A DNA stretch of 64,000 bases from Ascidiaceihabitans sp029251465 (GTDB taxonomy: Bacteria > Pseudomonadota > Alphaproteobacteria > Rhodobacterales > Rhodobacteraceae): NCBI RefSeq assembly GCF_042932805.1, contig NZ_CP170633.1, positions 1,798,001 to 1,862,000 of the forward strand, written 5' to 3'. The position numbers were made by a program, and so were the translations under genes. The first letter of the stretch is position 1; every line of letters starts with the position of its first letter. Shown here in pieces: positions 1 to 9,216 of the stretch. Under the pieces are notes generated by a model, which saw nothing but the letters and a program-made list of their open reading frames with translations, made no database searches and was not told the DNA's origin.

Positions 1-88
1 CGACCCGCGCCACAACCCCGAGGTTTTGCGCATTCGCACTGCTTGCAAAAGCAATCACCACCGCCAAGATTTGAAATACGTACCGCAT
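1..88 (-). CDS. Secreted protein, N-terminal fragment
   Basis: Reading from the ATG at 88 towards base 1 gives an open frame that begins MRYVFQILAVVIAFASSANA and continues QNLGVVARV before the window ends. This is a typical Sec signal peptide (basic start, hydrophobic core, cleavage likely after ANA). A purine-rich AAGGGCAG lies just upstream of the start. Only 29 residues are visible, so the function cannot be judged. Confidence 0.55.
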   Translation of the reverse strand, partial: MRYVFQILAVVIAFASSANAQNLGVVARV

Positions 89-169
89 GTGCCTGCCCTT
101 TTGGTCGAACCTTGCGCGGCTCTGTTGATGCGCAGTCTAGCTGATCGCGCGGCGTAAGGGAATCACAAC

Positions 170-1315
170 TCAGCCGCGTTGCGCCATAAATCGAGTGAGA
201 CGCATCAGGCCTTCTTCGATGTCGGCTGACTTTCGCGCATAAGAAAAGCGTAGTGTTTGGTGGCCGCGGATCGGGTCAAAATCCAGACCCGGCGTGACGG
301 CGACGCCTGCGTGTTCCAGAATTTCGGCGGCGAGCGTGCGGCTGTCATCGGTGATGTCCGACACGTCGGCGTAGACGTAAAACGCACCGTCCGGGGGCGC
401 GATGTTGGTGAACCCCGCCTTTGGCAAACCGTCTAGCATCAACGCGCGGTTGTGGGTGTACACAGCAAGGTTGGCTTGTAACTCGTCGTCGCAGTCCATC
501 GCAGCATGGGCGGCAACTTGGGACGCATGAGGCGCGCAAATGAACATGTTCTGGGCGATCCGTTCGATAACGCGCACGTGGTCTTCGGGCACAACCATCC
601 AGCCAACGCGCCAGCCGGTCATGGAAAAATACTTGGAAAACGAATTGATCACGTAGGTTTCGTTCGTCAGCTGCAGCGCAGTGACTGCCTTGGCCTCGTA
701 TTCGATGCCGTGGTAAATTTCGTCACTAATGAACGACGCATTCTGCGCCTGCGCCCCGTCAATCAAGGCCTGCATGGCGGGTTTGTCCAGCATCGTGCCA
801 GTCGGGTTGGCAGGCGAGGCCACCATCAAACCCGCCAGATCCATCCCCGAAAAATCTGCCGCGACAGGCTGATAGCGGTTTTCCGGGGCTGCGGGCAAAT
901 CAACAGGGGTTAACCCCAGACCGTGCAAAATCTGGCGATAACTAGGATAGCCGGGTGCGCCGATGCCAACGCGATCACCGCTGTCGAACAAGGCCGTGAA
1001 CGCCAGAATGAACGCACCGGATGACCCTGGCGTGATCACGACACGGTTCGGATCCAGATCGACATTGTACCATTCACCGTACATTTGCGCGATGCGGGCG
1101 CGCAACGCCGGCAGACCCAACGCGACGGTATAGCCTAGCGGCCCGTCCTCCATCGCGCGGGTCAAAGCGCGGGTTGCAGCCACTGGTGCGCCTGTACCCG
1201 GTTGGCCAACTTCCATGTGAATAATGTTGCGACCTGCGTCTTCGGCGCGGCGCGCGGCCTCCATCACGTCCATCACAATGAAGGGATCGACCTCGGCGCG
1301 ACTTGAAGTTTTCAT
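170..1315 (-). CDS. PLP-dependent class I/II aminotransferase
   Basis: Fold-type I aminotransferase of the aspartate/aromatic aminotransferase family, 381 residues from the chosen ATG (MKTSSRAEVDPF). The segment SFSKYFSMTGWRVGW contains the lysine that forms the Schiff base with PLP; MEVGQPGTGAP near the N terminus, ASPANPTG in the middle and the C-terminal RFSYAR arginine region are also typical. The cytosolic substrate cannot be fixed from sequence; family members transaminate aspartate, aromatic or branched-chain acids. A start eight codons earlier (1339) is possible. It is divergent from the M48 protease gene and their start regions overlap or abut, so the promoters must lie inside each other's leader or coding sequence. 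Confidence 0.88.
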   Translation of the reverse strand: MKTSSRAEVDPFIVMDVMEAARRAEDAGRNIIHMEVGQPGTGAPVAATRALTRAMEDGPLGYTVALGLPALRARIAQMYGEWYNVDLDPNRVVITPGSSGAFILAFTALFDSGDRVGIGAPGYPSYRQILHGLGLTPVDLPAAPENRYQPVAADFSGMDLAGLMVASPANPTGTMLDKPAMQALIDGAQAQNASFISDEIYHGIEYEAKAVTALQLTNETYVINSFSKYFSMTGWRVGWMVVPEDHVRVIERIAQNMFICAPHASQVAAHAAMDCDDELQANLAVYTHNRALMLDGLPKAGFTNIAPPDGAFYVYADVSDITDDSRTLAAEILEHAGVAVTPGLDFDPIRGHQTLRFSYARKSADIEEGLMRLTRFMAQRG

Positions 1316-1337
1316 GCAGACGTTCCTATTGTTGGCC

Positions 1338-2687
1338 ATGGTTTTTCAATCGTTCTTTCATCGCGTCCTGCCCCGCCAGTCAATAGCCGCTGTCATCTGC
1401 GGGTTCGCCATGCTGATCGCCTTGCCCGCGCAGGCCCAAAGCTTGCTGCGCGATGCGGACATCGAATTTGGCTTGAAACAAATCGCCGCGCCAGTGTTGC
1501 GCGCAGCGGGTCTTAGCCCCAGTCGGGTCAAGATTCTGGTGGTGAACGACAGCTCGCTGAATGCATTTGTGGTCAGCAATGACGCGATTTTTATCCACTA
1601 CGGGCTGATCAACAAACTGACGCGCGCCAATATGTTGCAAGGCATCATCGCACACGAAGCCGCGCACATTACCAACGGGCACATCACGCGGCGCATCACC
1701 AATTTAGGGTCCGCGCGCACGGCCGCCGGCCTTGGTCTGGCGTTGGCAGCAATTGCCGCCGCCGCTGGATCAACAGACGCAGCAACCGGTATCGCCATTG
1801 GCACCCAAGGGGCCGCCCAGCGTGCATTTTTGAAACACACACGGGCCGAAGAAGCATCTGCAGATCAATCCGGCGTGCGCTATTTACGGGCGGCGGGCAT
1901 CCCAGCCCAAGGCCTTGTCGACACGTTGGAAATCTTTCGCGGTCAGGAATTACTGGCCGAAACCCGCCAAGATCCCTACCTGCGCAGTCACCCGTTGTCG
2001 CGCGACCGCATTCGCGCGGTGCAGGGTTTCGCAGCCTCGGATAAACCGGTGCAACCCACAGACGCCGATTACTGGTTTGCCCGCGTCAAAGGCAAACTGG
2101 GGGCGTACACGCGGTCGCCAAAGTGGACGCTGCGCCGATTGGGCGAGTCCGGATACCAAGACGTGCGCCTGCTGCGTGAAGCGATTGCCAACCACCGAAA
2201 TTCAAAGACCAAAAAGGCGCTAAGTGCGATCAACCAAGCGATTGCGCTGCGCCCGACCGACCCTTTTTTGTACGACATGAAAGGGCAGATTTTGATCGAA
2301 ACCCGCCAATTCAGCGCCGCCACAAATGCGTATTCTCAGGCGGTAAAGCTGGCTCCTCGTGAGGGGTTGATCCTGTCAGGATACGGGCGTGCATTGCTGG
2401 CGTCTGGCAACGTCAATTCAGCACGCGTCGCGTTGGAAAAAGCCCGCGCAATTGATTTTCGCGACGGTGTCATGCTGCGCGATCTTTCAGTGGCGTATGC
2501 AAAATCAAAACAACCCGGAATGGCGTCGCTGGTCACCGCCGAAAGATATGCGCTATCAGGTCGTTTCAAAGACGCTAAAATTCACGCCAAGCGAGCAACA
2601 GGATTACTGCCGCGCGGCTCTGGCCCTTGGCAACGCGCGCAGGATGTGTTGATTGCATCTGAACGCGCCGCAAAAAAACGGAGATAG
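1338..2687 (+). CDS. M48 family zinc metalloprotease with TPR-like C terminus (BepA/LoiP-like)
   Basis: Periplasmic zinc protease of 449 residues. From ATG 1338 there is a signal peptide ending ALPAQAQ (about residue 34), then the zinc motif HEAAH at residues 106-110, with a downstream glutamate ligand candidate in RAEEASADQSG. The last 150 residues are helical and TPR-like (IALRPTDPFLYDMKGQILIE and similar units), as in BepA/YfgC, which checks outer-membrane protein assembly. An alternative start at 1314 adds eight residues. The DsbA-like gene follows after 4 bp, suggesting joint expression in envelope protein quality control. Confidence 0.85.
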   Translation: MVFQSFFHRVLPRQSIAAVICGFAMLIALPAQAQSLLRDADIEFGLKQIAAPVLRAAGLSPSRVKILVVNDSSLNAFVVSNDAIFIHYGLINKLTRANMLQGIIAHEAAHITNGHITRRITNLGSARTAAGLGLALAAIAAAAGSTDAATGIAIGTQGAAQRAFLKHTRAEEASADQSGVRYLRAAGIPAQGLVDTLEIFRGQELLAETRQDPYLRSHPLSRDRIRAVQGFAASDKPVQPTDADYWFARVKGKLGAYTRSPKWTLRRLGESGYQDVRLLREAIANHRNSKTKKALSAINQAIALRPTDPFLYDMKGQILIETRQFSAATNAYSQAVKLAPREGLILSGYGRALLASGNVNSARVALEKARAIDFRDGVMLRDLSVAYAKSKQPGMASLVTAERYALSGRFKDAKIHAKRATGLLPRGSGPWQRAQDVLIASERAAKKRR

Positions 2688-2691
2688 GTTA

Positions 2692-3438
2692 ATGAAGCTT
2701 AAAACATGGATCGCAGCCGGCTTGGTCAGTGCCCTCGCCCTGCCCGCAGCAGCGTTGGACATCGCGTCAATGACCGCGCAAGAACGCCAACTGTTTCGCG
2801 ATGAAGTCCGCGCCTATCTGATGGACAATCCTCAGGTGATCATCGAGGCTGTTAACCTGCTCGAGGATCGCCAAGCCGAACAACAGGCGCAGGCGGACAT
2901 TAACCTTGTCAGCGACAACGCGGATGACCTTTTTAACGACGGTTATTCCTATGTTGGCGGCAATCCAGACGGTGACATCACGCTGGTCGAATTCCTGGAT
3001 TACCGTTGTGGCTATTGCCGCAAAGCCCACACCGAAGTCGCTAAGATGCTGGAAACAGACGGTAACATCCGCCTGATTGTCAAAGAATTCCCGATCTTGG
3101 GCGAACAATCTGTCATGGCATCGCGCTTTGCTGTGGCTGTGAAACAGGTTGCGGGCAACGAGGCATACAAGAACGTTAATGACGCGATGATGACGCTAAG
3201 TGCGGACATCAACATGCCAACGTTAACCCGATTGGCCAACACCTTTGGTCTGGATATGGTGGCAATCGCTGAGGCGATGAATGGTCCGGATGTGGCTGAC
3301 GAAATCGCCAAAACCCGCGCGCTGGCGCAGAAATTGCGGATTACCGGAACGCCAACTTTTGTACTGCAAGACGAGTTGTTGCGCGGCTATTTGCCCTACG
3401 ATCAAATGATGCGGGTTGTGAGCGACAAACGTAGTTAA
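2692..3438 (+). CDS. DsbA-family periplasmic thiol oxidoreductase (ScsC-like)
   Basis: Thioredoxin-fold protein of 248 residues. The chosen ATG follows GGAGATAGG at good spacing and gives a signal peptide (MKLKTWIAAGLVSALALPAA). Residues about 25-70 form the helical N-terminal extension seen in ScsC-type proteins, which can oligomerise. The redox pair is C106-G-Y-C109 in DYRCGYCRKAH, and the cis-proline segment TGTPTF lies near the C terminus. It probably oxidises or isomerises disulfides in the periplasm, in an operon with the M48 protease. Its stop codon shares bases with the convergent nuclease gene (TTAA at 3435-3438). Confidence 0.87.
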   Translation: MKLKTWIAAGLVSALALPAAALDIASMTAQERQLFRDEVRAYLMDNPQVIIEAVNLLEDRQAEQQAQADINLVSDNADDLFNDGYSYVGGNPDGDITLVEFLDYRCGYCRKAHTEVAKMLETDGNIRLIVKEFPILGEQSVMASRFAVAVKQVAGNEAYKNVNDAMMTLSADINMPTLTRLANTFGLDMVAIAEAMNGPDVADEIAKTRALAQKLRITGTPTFVLQDELLRGYLPYDQMMRVVSDKRS

Positions 3439-3974
3439 AGAAACGTGTTGTGATAGCGGACCAAGCGTTCGAAATGCGCCTGAAGCGAACGTTTCAGGTG
3501 GTCCGCATCCTTCACGATCAACAAGTAGTCCACCAGCAGATTGTACTGCTGAATTTGGCGCGGCAGGCGTTGTGACGGGGTAAGACGGGCAAGCCGCTCG
3601 TTTTCCTCGATCACTTGCACCACTTCTTTTTGCGGCACGTCAACGGCATCAACTGTGCCCGCTAACGCCTTGCCATTCATCAAGGATTGCTGCGCGTCGT
3701 AGTGCTGAAACAGATGCGCTTCTAGTGGTGCAACGTCCTCTTTTGACGCCACAGGCCACGCCCAAACATAGGCGATTTCCCAGACGTCGATTTGCCGGTT
3801 TGCGATCACATCCGAGCGTGCGGAGGTCAAATGACGGCGCACTCGCGTGCGGATACCGTCCACAGATTGCCCCACGTAAATCGGCACCTGATCCAGATCG
3901 CACAGGGCGTAAACGCCGATCTCGTTGGTCAATCCACCCAATACTTTGGAGCGGTGATTTTGCGCCTCGCTCAT
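3435..3974 (-). CDS. GIY-YIG nuclease, probable type II restriction enzyme (Eco29kI-like)
   Basis: A 179-residue protein with a GIY-YIG fold: GVY at 20-22, YVG at 33-35, the R44-x3-H48 pair in RTRVRRHL and the metal-binding glutamate E85 in PLEAHLF. This order matches GIY-YIG restriction enzymes of the Eco29kI group, where Tyr, Arg, His and Glu carry out hydrolysis. The start codon overlaps the stop of the cytosine methyltransferase by 4 bp (ATGA), so the two are translationally coupled, methylase first. That context supports a restriction role over a repair or homing role. Recognition site unknown. A solitary housekeeping nuclease is the main alternative. Confidence 0.75.
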   Translation of the reverse strand: MSEAQNHRSKVLGGLTNEIGVYALCDLDQVPIYVGQSVDGIRTRVRRHLTSARSDVIANRQIDVWEIAYVWAWPVASKEDVAPLEAHLFQHYDAQQSLMNGKALAGTVDAVDVPQKEVVQVIEENERLARLTPSQRLPRQIQQYNLLVDYLLIVKDADHLKRSLQAHFERLVRYHNTFL

Positions 3975-5125
3975 GCGGCGGCCTGTTTGGATTTCGCCAG
4001 TAAAATCGCCTGAAACAGATGCTGATCTAGATGCGCGACAATCGGCACGGCAACCCCGTCACCGGCAACTTTGTAGACCTGATTGTAACGCTCTGGCATG
4101 ATAAAATCATCGGGCAACCCCATCAGGCGGATCGCCTCAAGCCGGGACAGCAGGCGCGCCTTGATCTGATCGCCATCGACAAACATCAGCGTCTGGCGCG
4201 ACGACCCACCGGCAGGCGTGCGCAGGCAACCGGCAATCCCGTCGAACCGGACCTCGGCGCGTTGATGCACAGCCCCTTTGCCATCGGGACGGCCACGTTT
4301 GTAAAGCGTGCCGATCATCGGTGCGCCTTTGGATTTAGCCTCTGCCACACGTTCCAAACTGGGCGGTGACATCATTTTCAGCAGGCGGTTCACCTCGGGT
4401 TTGGTCAGCCATTTGGTGTCGGGTTTTTCGTCAATTAAGATCGACAAGGGTGCGCGGTTTGATCCGGCCGGCGGCAATTTCCACCAAACCCAATCACGCT
4501 TGCCGGATTTTAGCGTCTCATCGACAAAACGACGCAGTTTGGTCGTGTGAAACCCGCTGTCTGGCGTGCGGCTGACCAGATGCGAAACATCCAAATCCTT
4601 GCGCACCGCAATTACAAAAATCCGAGGGCGGCTTTGCGGTAAAAAATGACGTGCATCAATTTCCAACCCGCCGACGACATAGCCCATCGCCGCCAGTGTT
4701 TTGACCACATGTTTGAAATCAGCACCGCGATTTCGGGTCACCAGACCCGATACGTTTTCGAACGCAATTATCCGCGGCGCAAAGCCGGCTTCGACCGCGA
4801 TGCGCACCTTGTCCGCCCATGTTTGAAACACGCCGCTGCGCGATCCTGCTAGGCCTAACCCTTTGCCCGCCAATGAAAAATCTTGACAAGGCGACGAGGC
4901 CCAAAACAGATCGATGGGGCGTTGTAAGGCGGCGTCGGGCAGGTTTGCGATGTCTTGTTCAAACAGCCCCGCGCCCCCCCAATTTTCACGGAAAACTGCG
5001 CATTTCATCGGATCGTTGTCGTTGGCCAGCACACAATCCCACGCATGACCCAAGGCGGCATGCACCATGCCACCGCCGCAGAAAAATTCGGCATATGTTG
5101 GGGTTGATGAACGGGACGCTACCAT
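3971..5125 (-). CDS. DNA (cytosine-5) methyltransferase
   Basis: SAM-dependent C5-cytosine methyltransferase of 384 residues. Motif I is AEFFCGGGMVHAAL, motif IV with the catalytic cysteine is SSPCQDFSLAGKG, motif VI is FENVSGL, and motifs IX-X are RLEAIRLMGLPDDF followed by KVAGDGVAVPI. The target-recognition region lies roughly at residues 200-290. It is the first gene of a pair with the GIY-YIG nuclease and probably protects host DNA from it. The Dcm family is common on mobile DNA, but here codon use and base content look like the neighbours. Confidence 0.93.
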   Translation of the reverse strand: MVASRSSTPTYAEFFCGGGMVHAALGHAWDCVLANDNDPMKCAVFRENWGGAGLFEQDIANLPDAALQRPIDLFWASSPCQDFSLAGKGLGLAGSRSGVFQTWADKVRIAVEAGFAPRIIAFENVSGLVTRNRGADFKHVVKTLAAMGYVVGGLEIDARHFLPQSRPRIFVIAVRKDLDVSHLVSRTPDSGFHTTKLRRFVDETLKSGKRDWVWWKLPPAGSNRAPLSILIDEKPDTKWLTKPEVNRLLKMMSPPSLERVAEAKSKGAPMIGTLYKRGRPDGKGAVHQRAEVRFDGIAGCLRTPAGGSSRQTLMFVDGDQIKARLLSRLEAIRLMGLPDDFIMPERYNQVYKVAGDGVAVPIVAHLDQHLFQAILLAKSKQAAA

Positions 5126-5169
5126 ATCTCTTGATACGAAAGCAGCCCCGCGCTGTCGACAATGAAAAT

Positions 5170-6312
5170 CTACTCAGCCACCAATTCAGCGGCCTCGGCC
5201 TCTTGGGTTTCTTTTTCGATTTGGGCGGCGCGGGTTTCGACCTGTTCGACGATGTGTTCCACCATCGACGCGTTGTCTTGTTTGTGGCTTTGCTTGCCCG
5301 CTAAATAGACCATGCCGGACCCTGCCCCACCGCCGGTGAACCCAACGTCAGTCATCAGCGCCTCGCCCGGGCCATTCACCACGCAACCGATGATCGACAG
5401 CGACATTGGCGTCTTGATGTGGGCCAGTCGGTCCTCAAGGATTTCGACGGTTTTGATCACGTCAAACCCTTGGCGCGCGCAGCTGGGGCAGCTGATAATG
5501 TTGACGCCGCGATGGCGCAACCCGAGCGACTTGAGGATTTCGTAACCGACTTTGACCTCTTCCACCGGATCGGCGGACAAGGACACGCGGATCGTGTCGC
5601 CAATGCCGTTCCACAGCAGGTTTCCCATGCCGATCGCGGACTTGATTGTTCCCGATGTCAGCCCGCCTGCCTCAGTGATGCCAAGGTGAATGGGCGCGTC
5701 GGTGACGTCCGCCAATTGCTGGTAGGCGGCGGCGGCCATGAACACATCAGACGCTTTGCAGCTGATTTTAAATTCATGGAAATCATTGTCTTGCAGGATT
5801 TTGATGTGATCCATCCCACTTTCGACCATCGCATCAGGACAGGGTTCGCCGTATTTATCGAGCAGGTGCTTTTCCAAACTGCCAGCATTCACGCCAATGC
5901 GGATCGAACAATTGTGATCGCGCGCAGCTTTGATGACTTCTTTGATCCGTCGCTCGTCACCGATGTTGCCCGGATTGATCCGCAAACAGGCGGCACCGGC
6001 CTCGGCGGCTTCGATCCCGCGTTTGTAGTGAAAATGGATGTCCGCAACGATTGGCACCGGGCTTTCGGCGCAGATTTCTTTCATAGCTTTGGCCGATGCT
6101 TCGTCCGGAACAGAAACCCGCACAATGTCGGCACCCGCGTCATAAGCCGCAATGATTTGTGCCAGCGTCGCTTTGACATCCGTGGTCAGCGTGTTGGTCA
6201 TCGTCTGCACCGTGATCGGAGCGTCGCCGCCAACAGGCACCTTGCCCACCATGATCTGGCGGCTTTTGCGACGGTAAATATTACGCCACGGACGGATGTG
6301 ATTTAACGACAT
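5170..6312 (-). CDS. ispG: 4-hydroxy-3-methylbut-2-en-1-yl diphosphate synthase (IspG/GcpE)
   Basis: Cytosolic [4Fe-4S] enzyme of the MEP isoprenoid pathway that converts MEcPP to HMBPP. The 380 residues start MSLNHIRPWRNIYRRKS, the usual alphaproteobacterial IspG beginning; upstream in-frame codons are not conserved in style. The TIM-barrel half contains TVQTMTNT, and the Fe-S ligands lie in SCPSCARQGFD and in GCVVNGPGEA. The C-terminal tail is Glu/Ala rich. It lies downstream of the RodZ-like gene in the same direction with a gap of about 100 bp. Confidence 0.96.
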   Translation of the reverse strand: MSLNHIRPWRNIYRRKSRQIMVGKVPVGGDAPITVQTMTNTLTTDVKATLAQIIAAYDAGADIVRVSVPDEASAKAMKEICAESPVPIVADIHFHYKRGIEAAEAGAACLRINPGNIGDERRIKEVIKAARDHNCSIRIGVNAGSLEKHLLDKYGEPCPDAMVESGMDHIKILQDNDFHEFKISCKASDVFMAAAAYQQLADVTDAPIHLGITEAGGLTSGTIKSAIGMGNLLWNGIGDTIRVSLSADPVEEVKVGYEILKSLGLRHRGVNIISCPSCARQGFDVIKTVEILEDRLAHIKTPMSLSIIGCVVNGPGEALMTDVGFTGGGAGSGMVYLAGKQSHKQDNASMVEHIVEQVETRAAQIEKETQEAEAAELVAE

Positions 6313-6417
6313 GGCAGGCCACCTTTGATCAAGTCTGATGTAAACAAAAATAGACACCCCACCGCAGGCTCGCAACCACGCAGTGCAGAGTTTTTCATCA
6401 GAAGTTCAGGATATTTG

Positions 6418-7659
6418 TCAGTTGGTGACGCAAGGCAGCGCTTTGAGCGGATCAAGCTCTGACAAGTCGGCAACCATCTGGATCAGAACGCTGTCGTCCT
6501 GAATTTTGACGGGCTCGTACAGTTCGGCAAGCGCTTGGCGGTGCAGCGGCAAATTCGACGTGACACTGCCGCGCCCGCCCACAGGGCCGTAGCAGCCGTC
6601 AGCCATTGCAAAATAAATCGCGCCGCTTTCGCCGGTGCGCAAGACGGGTGGTTCTTCGGTGGCAGGCACCGTCCACGTGTCGCCTTTTTCCATGACAGCC
6701 TCAAAGATGGTGCTGCCGTCTGCGGATTTCACGCGGACCCATGATTTATAGGCTGCGACCATTTGCAGATCAGGTACGGGGCCCTCAACAACTTGCGGGA
6801 TGATCCCTGCCGGCGCGGTGCTGTCTGGAGTTACACCTGCGAGCGTCGGGCTGGTGTCTATCGTTGGCGCGGTAAAGCTGCCAAATGCACCGGGGTCGAT
6901 GTTGGCGATGGGTGCATCGCGCGGCACCAAAACCGGAACGTCCAATGCTTGCGGGCGATACAAACGATCCAGCGCATCGGCGCGGGGTTCGTTCATCACC
7001 TGTGGCGCATCAGAATTAACGTCCGCGCTGGACACGCGCGCGGCACTTTCCAACGGGTCAAGATCAGCCATCACAACAGGCGTTTGATCAACAGGGGCAA
7101 CTTGCACGCGCTGCACTTCTTGCAACACGCTGTAGCCGCCAAACCCGATTGCGCTGATCAAGGCCAGCAGCACCAAAGACGAGCCGATCGCGCCAGGTTC
7201 AACACGCGACCAGATGGAATCACCGGTTGGCACGAACGGCGTGTTCGGGGTCGCAAAGATATCCGCACCCAAGCCACGGCTCAGGCGTTCTTCGCGCGAT
7301 GGTTTTTTAACAACCGAGGCTTCAGCCGACATGCCGTGCGCGACGGAAAACCCGCTTTCGGCACAAAACACGTCAAAGGCGTGGTCGGGATCCATATTCA
7401 GATACCGCGCGTACGACCGCACGTAACCGGCGATAAAACCGGGGGTGTCGAATGCTTCTGGATCGGAATTTTCAATAGCGGCAATATAGCTGGCTTTGAT
7501 GCGCAATTCGCGTTGCACGTCCAACAGGCTTTTGCCCATGGTCGCACGTTCGCCACGCATCATGTCGCCAAGGCGCAATTCGAAATCATCGAACCCTTTC
7601 GGGTCGATTTTCTCTTCTATGATCTTGGAGGATCTCCGCCCGATCATGCCCTGCCCCAT
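6418..7659 (-). CDS. RodZ-like helix-turn-helix membrane protein
   Basis: A 413-residue protein with the architecture of RodZ: an N-terminal HTH_25 domain (about residues 28-95, with SLLDVQRELRIKASYIAAIE and FIAGYVRSYARYL), one transmembrane helix (about 157-179, SSLVLLALISAIGFGGYSVL), a Pro/Asp-rich linker and a C-terminal DUF4115 domain (from about 300, including YKSWVRVKSADGSTIF). RodZ links MreB to the elongasome and sets cell shape; here that role is inferred from architecture only. A start four codons later has a purine-rich leader and is possible. It is upstream of ispG, a common pairing in this bacterial group. Confidence 0.85.
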   Translation of the reverse strand: MGQGMIGRRSSKIIEEKIDPKGFDDFELRLGDMMRGERATMGKSLLDVQRELRIKASYIAAIENSDPEAFDTPGFIAGYVRSYARYLNMDPDHAFDVFCAESGFSVAHGMSAEASVVKKPSREERLSRGLGADIFATPNTPFVPTGDSIWSRVEPGAIGSSLVLLALISAIGFGGYSVLQEVQRVQVAPVDQTPVVMADLDPLESAARVSSADVNSDAPQVMNEPRADALDRLYRPQALDVPVLVPRDAPIANIDPGAFGSFTAPTIDTSPTLAGVTPDSTAPAGIIPQVVEGPVPDLQMVAAYKSWVRVKSADGSTIFEAVMEKGDTWTVPATEEPPVLRTGESGAIYFAMADGCYGPVGGRGSVTSNLPLHRQALAELYEPVKIQDDSVLIQMVADLSELDPLKALPCVTN

Positions 7660-7757
7660 GCTCTTGATTATTAACCGAACCGTCCCAAACGATTCGAGTT
7701 ATGCTTTTCTTAATCGATAGCTAGCACAGCGCAATGCAAATTGCACTACAGGTAGGG

Positions 7758-8981
7758 CTAAGCGGTTAATTCGGCACGATTCAGCGCACAATGAGACCAC
7801 AAATCGTCCATTGCTTTCACCAGTGCATCCAATTCGCCAGATCCATGAACCGGCGACGGCGTGAACCGCAAACGCTCTGTCCCGCGTGGCACTGTGGGAA
7901 AGTTGATCGGCTGGACGTAAATACCGTGATCCTCAAGCAACTTATCGCTGAGAATTTGGGTGTGAACCGGGTTGCCAACCATCACCGGAACGATGTGCGT
8001 GCCGTGATCGATGATCGGCAGACCAAGCCCCTTGAGGCGCAGTTTCAGGATTTTCGCCTGTGTTTGTTGCTCGTCGCGCAAATGCTGCGCGGTTTTCAGA
8101 TGCCGAACCGATGCCGCAGCACCCGCCGCCACTGCGGGTGGCAAGGACGTCGTGAAAATAAAGCCCGGCGCGTAGGACCGGATTGCATCGCACATCTTTT
8201 CAGAGGCTGCGATGTAGCCGCCCATGACCCCGTAGGCCTTGGCCAGCGTACCGTTGATGATGTCGAGGCGGTGCATCAGGCCGTCGCGTTCCGCAACACC
8301 TGCCCCGCGTGGGCCGTACATGCCGACGGCGTGGACTTCGTCGATGTAGGTCAGCGCTCCAAAGTCATCCGCCGCATCACAAATCGCCTCGATCGGCGAG
8401 ATATCGCCGTCCATCGAATAGATCGATTCGAACGCAATCAGCTTAGGTGCGGCAGGATCATCTGCCGCCATCAATGCGCGCAAGTGTTCCACGTCGTTGT
8501 GGCGGAAAATGCGTTTGGCACCGCCGTTGCGGCGCACGCCTTCGATCATGGAGGCGTGGTTCAACGCGTCAGAATAGATGATCAGGCCAGGGAATAGTTT
8601 GGGCAGTGTGCTTAGCGTCGCGTCATTGGCAATGTAGGCGGATGTGAACAACAATGCCGCCTCTTTGCCGTGCAGATCAGACAGTTCGGCCTCTAGGCGT
8701 TTGTGATAGACCGTGGTGCCAGAGATATTGCGCGTGCCGCCCGATCCGGCACCGGTGGCGTCCAGTGCTTCGTGCATTGCGTCCAGCACTACGGGGTGTT
8801 GGCCCATGCCCAGATAGTCGTTGCCGCACCAAACTGTGATGTCTTGGGTTTCGCCATCAGGCCGCGTCCAGACCGCATGTGGGAATTGTCCGTTTTGGCG
8901 TTCGATGTCGATAAAGGTCCGGTAGCGGCCTTCTTCGTGCAAACGGCCAATCGCTTCATCTAGCTTTGCGGTATAGTCCAC
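7758..8981 (-). CDS. hemA: 5-aminolevulinate synthase
   Basis: PLP enzyme that condenses glycine and succinyl-CoA to 5-aminolevulinate, the first step of haem synthesis by the Shemin pathway, which is restricted to alphaproteobacteria among bacteria. It has 407 residues, the family length. Recognisable segments are WCGNDYLGMGQHP near the N terminus, AGSGGTRNISGT, the glycine-rich YIDEVHAVGMYG, and GTLAKAYGVMGGY with the PLP lysine. The N-terminal MDYTAKLDEAIGRLHEEGRY is typical. A palindrome lies 44 bp upstream. Confidence 0.97.
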   Translation of the reverse strand: MDYTAKLDEAIGRLHEEGRYRTFIDIERQNGQFPHAVWTRPDGETQDITVWCGNDYLGMGQHPVVLDAMHEALDATGAGSGGTRNISGTTVYHKRLEAELSDLHGKEAALLFTSAYIANDATLSTLPKLFPGLIIYSDALNHASMIEGVRRNGGAKRIFRHNDVEHLRALMAADDPAAPKLIAFESIYSMDGDISPIEAICDAADDFGALTYIDEVHAVGMYGPRGAGVAERDGLMHRLDIINGTLAKAYGVMGGYIAASEKMCDAIRSYAPGFIFTTSLPPAVAAGAAASVRHLKTAQHLRDEQQTQAKILKLRLKGLGLPIIDHGTHIVPVMVGNPVHTQILSDKLLEDHGIYVQPINFPTVPRGTERLRFTPSPVHGSGELDALVKAMDDLWSHCALNRAELTA

Positions 8982-9024
8982 GCGGTATCTCCAAATTCGT
9001 CAGACGTTTAATTCGTTGCGCCTG

Positions 9025-9042
9025 CGTTCTTAATTTAGAACG
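9025..9042. promoter_or_regulatory. Palindrome upstream of hemA
   Basis: CGTTCT-TAATTT-AGAACG, two perfect 6-bp arms, 44 bp before the hemA start codon. Position and symmetry suit a dimeric repressor or activator site. It does not match the FNR (TTGAT-N4-ATCAA) consensus that often controls hemA in this group. The bound factor is unknown. Confidence 0.35.
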
Positions 9043-9216
9043 ATTATAGGCGCGATGCGAGTCGATCAATGCACAATTATGTGCGCACCTTGTCGCACTT
9101 GGCAACACTTTTAACGTGTATCGGTAACATCCGGCCGCGCGAAATGGCTTTGGCACTGGACAGTGGCAGGCACGGGCGTAACCTATGCGCAAATTGAACA
9201 TATCGGAGCCCCACTT

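Noticed and set aside
5419..6306. 295-codon open frame opposite ispG
   Set aside because: Antisense shadow of a strongly conserved gene with no family motif of its own.
6763..7674. 303-codon open frame opposite the RodZ-like gene
   Set aside because: Arg/His-rich antisense shadow without a ribosome-binding site.
9061..9110. PpsR/CrtJ-like TGT-N-ACA site upstream of hemA
   Set aside because: The spacing in TGTCGCACTTGGCAACA is 11 instead of 12, and no photosynthesis genes are in the window.
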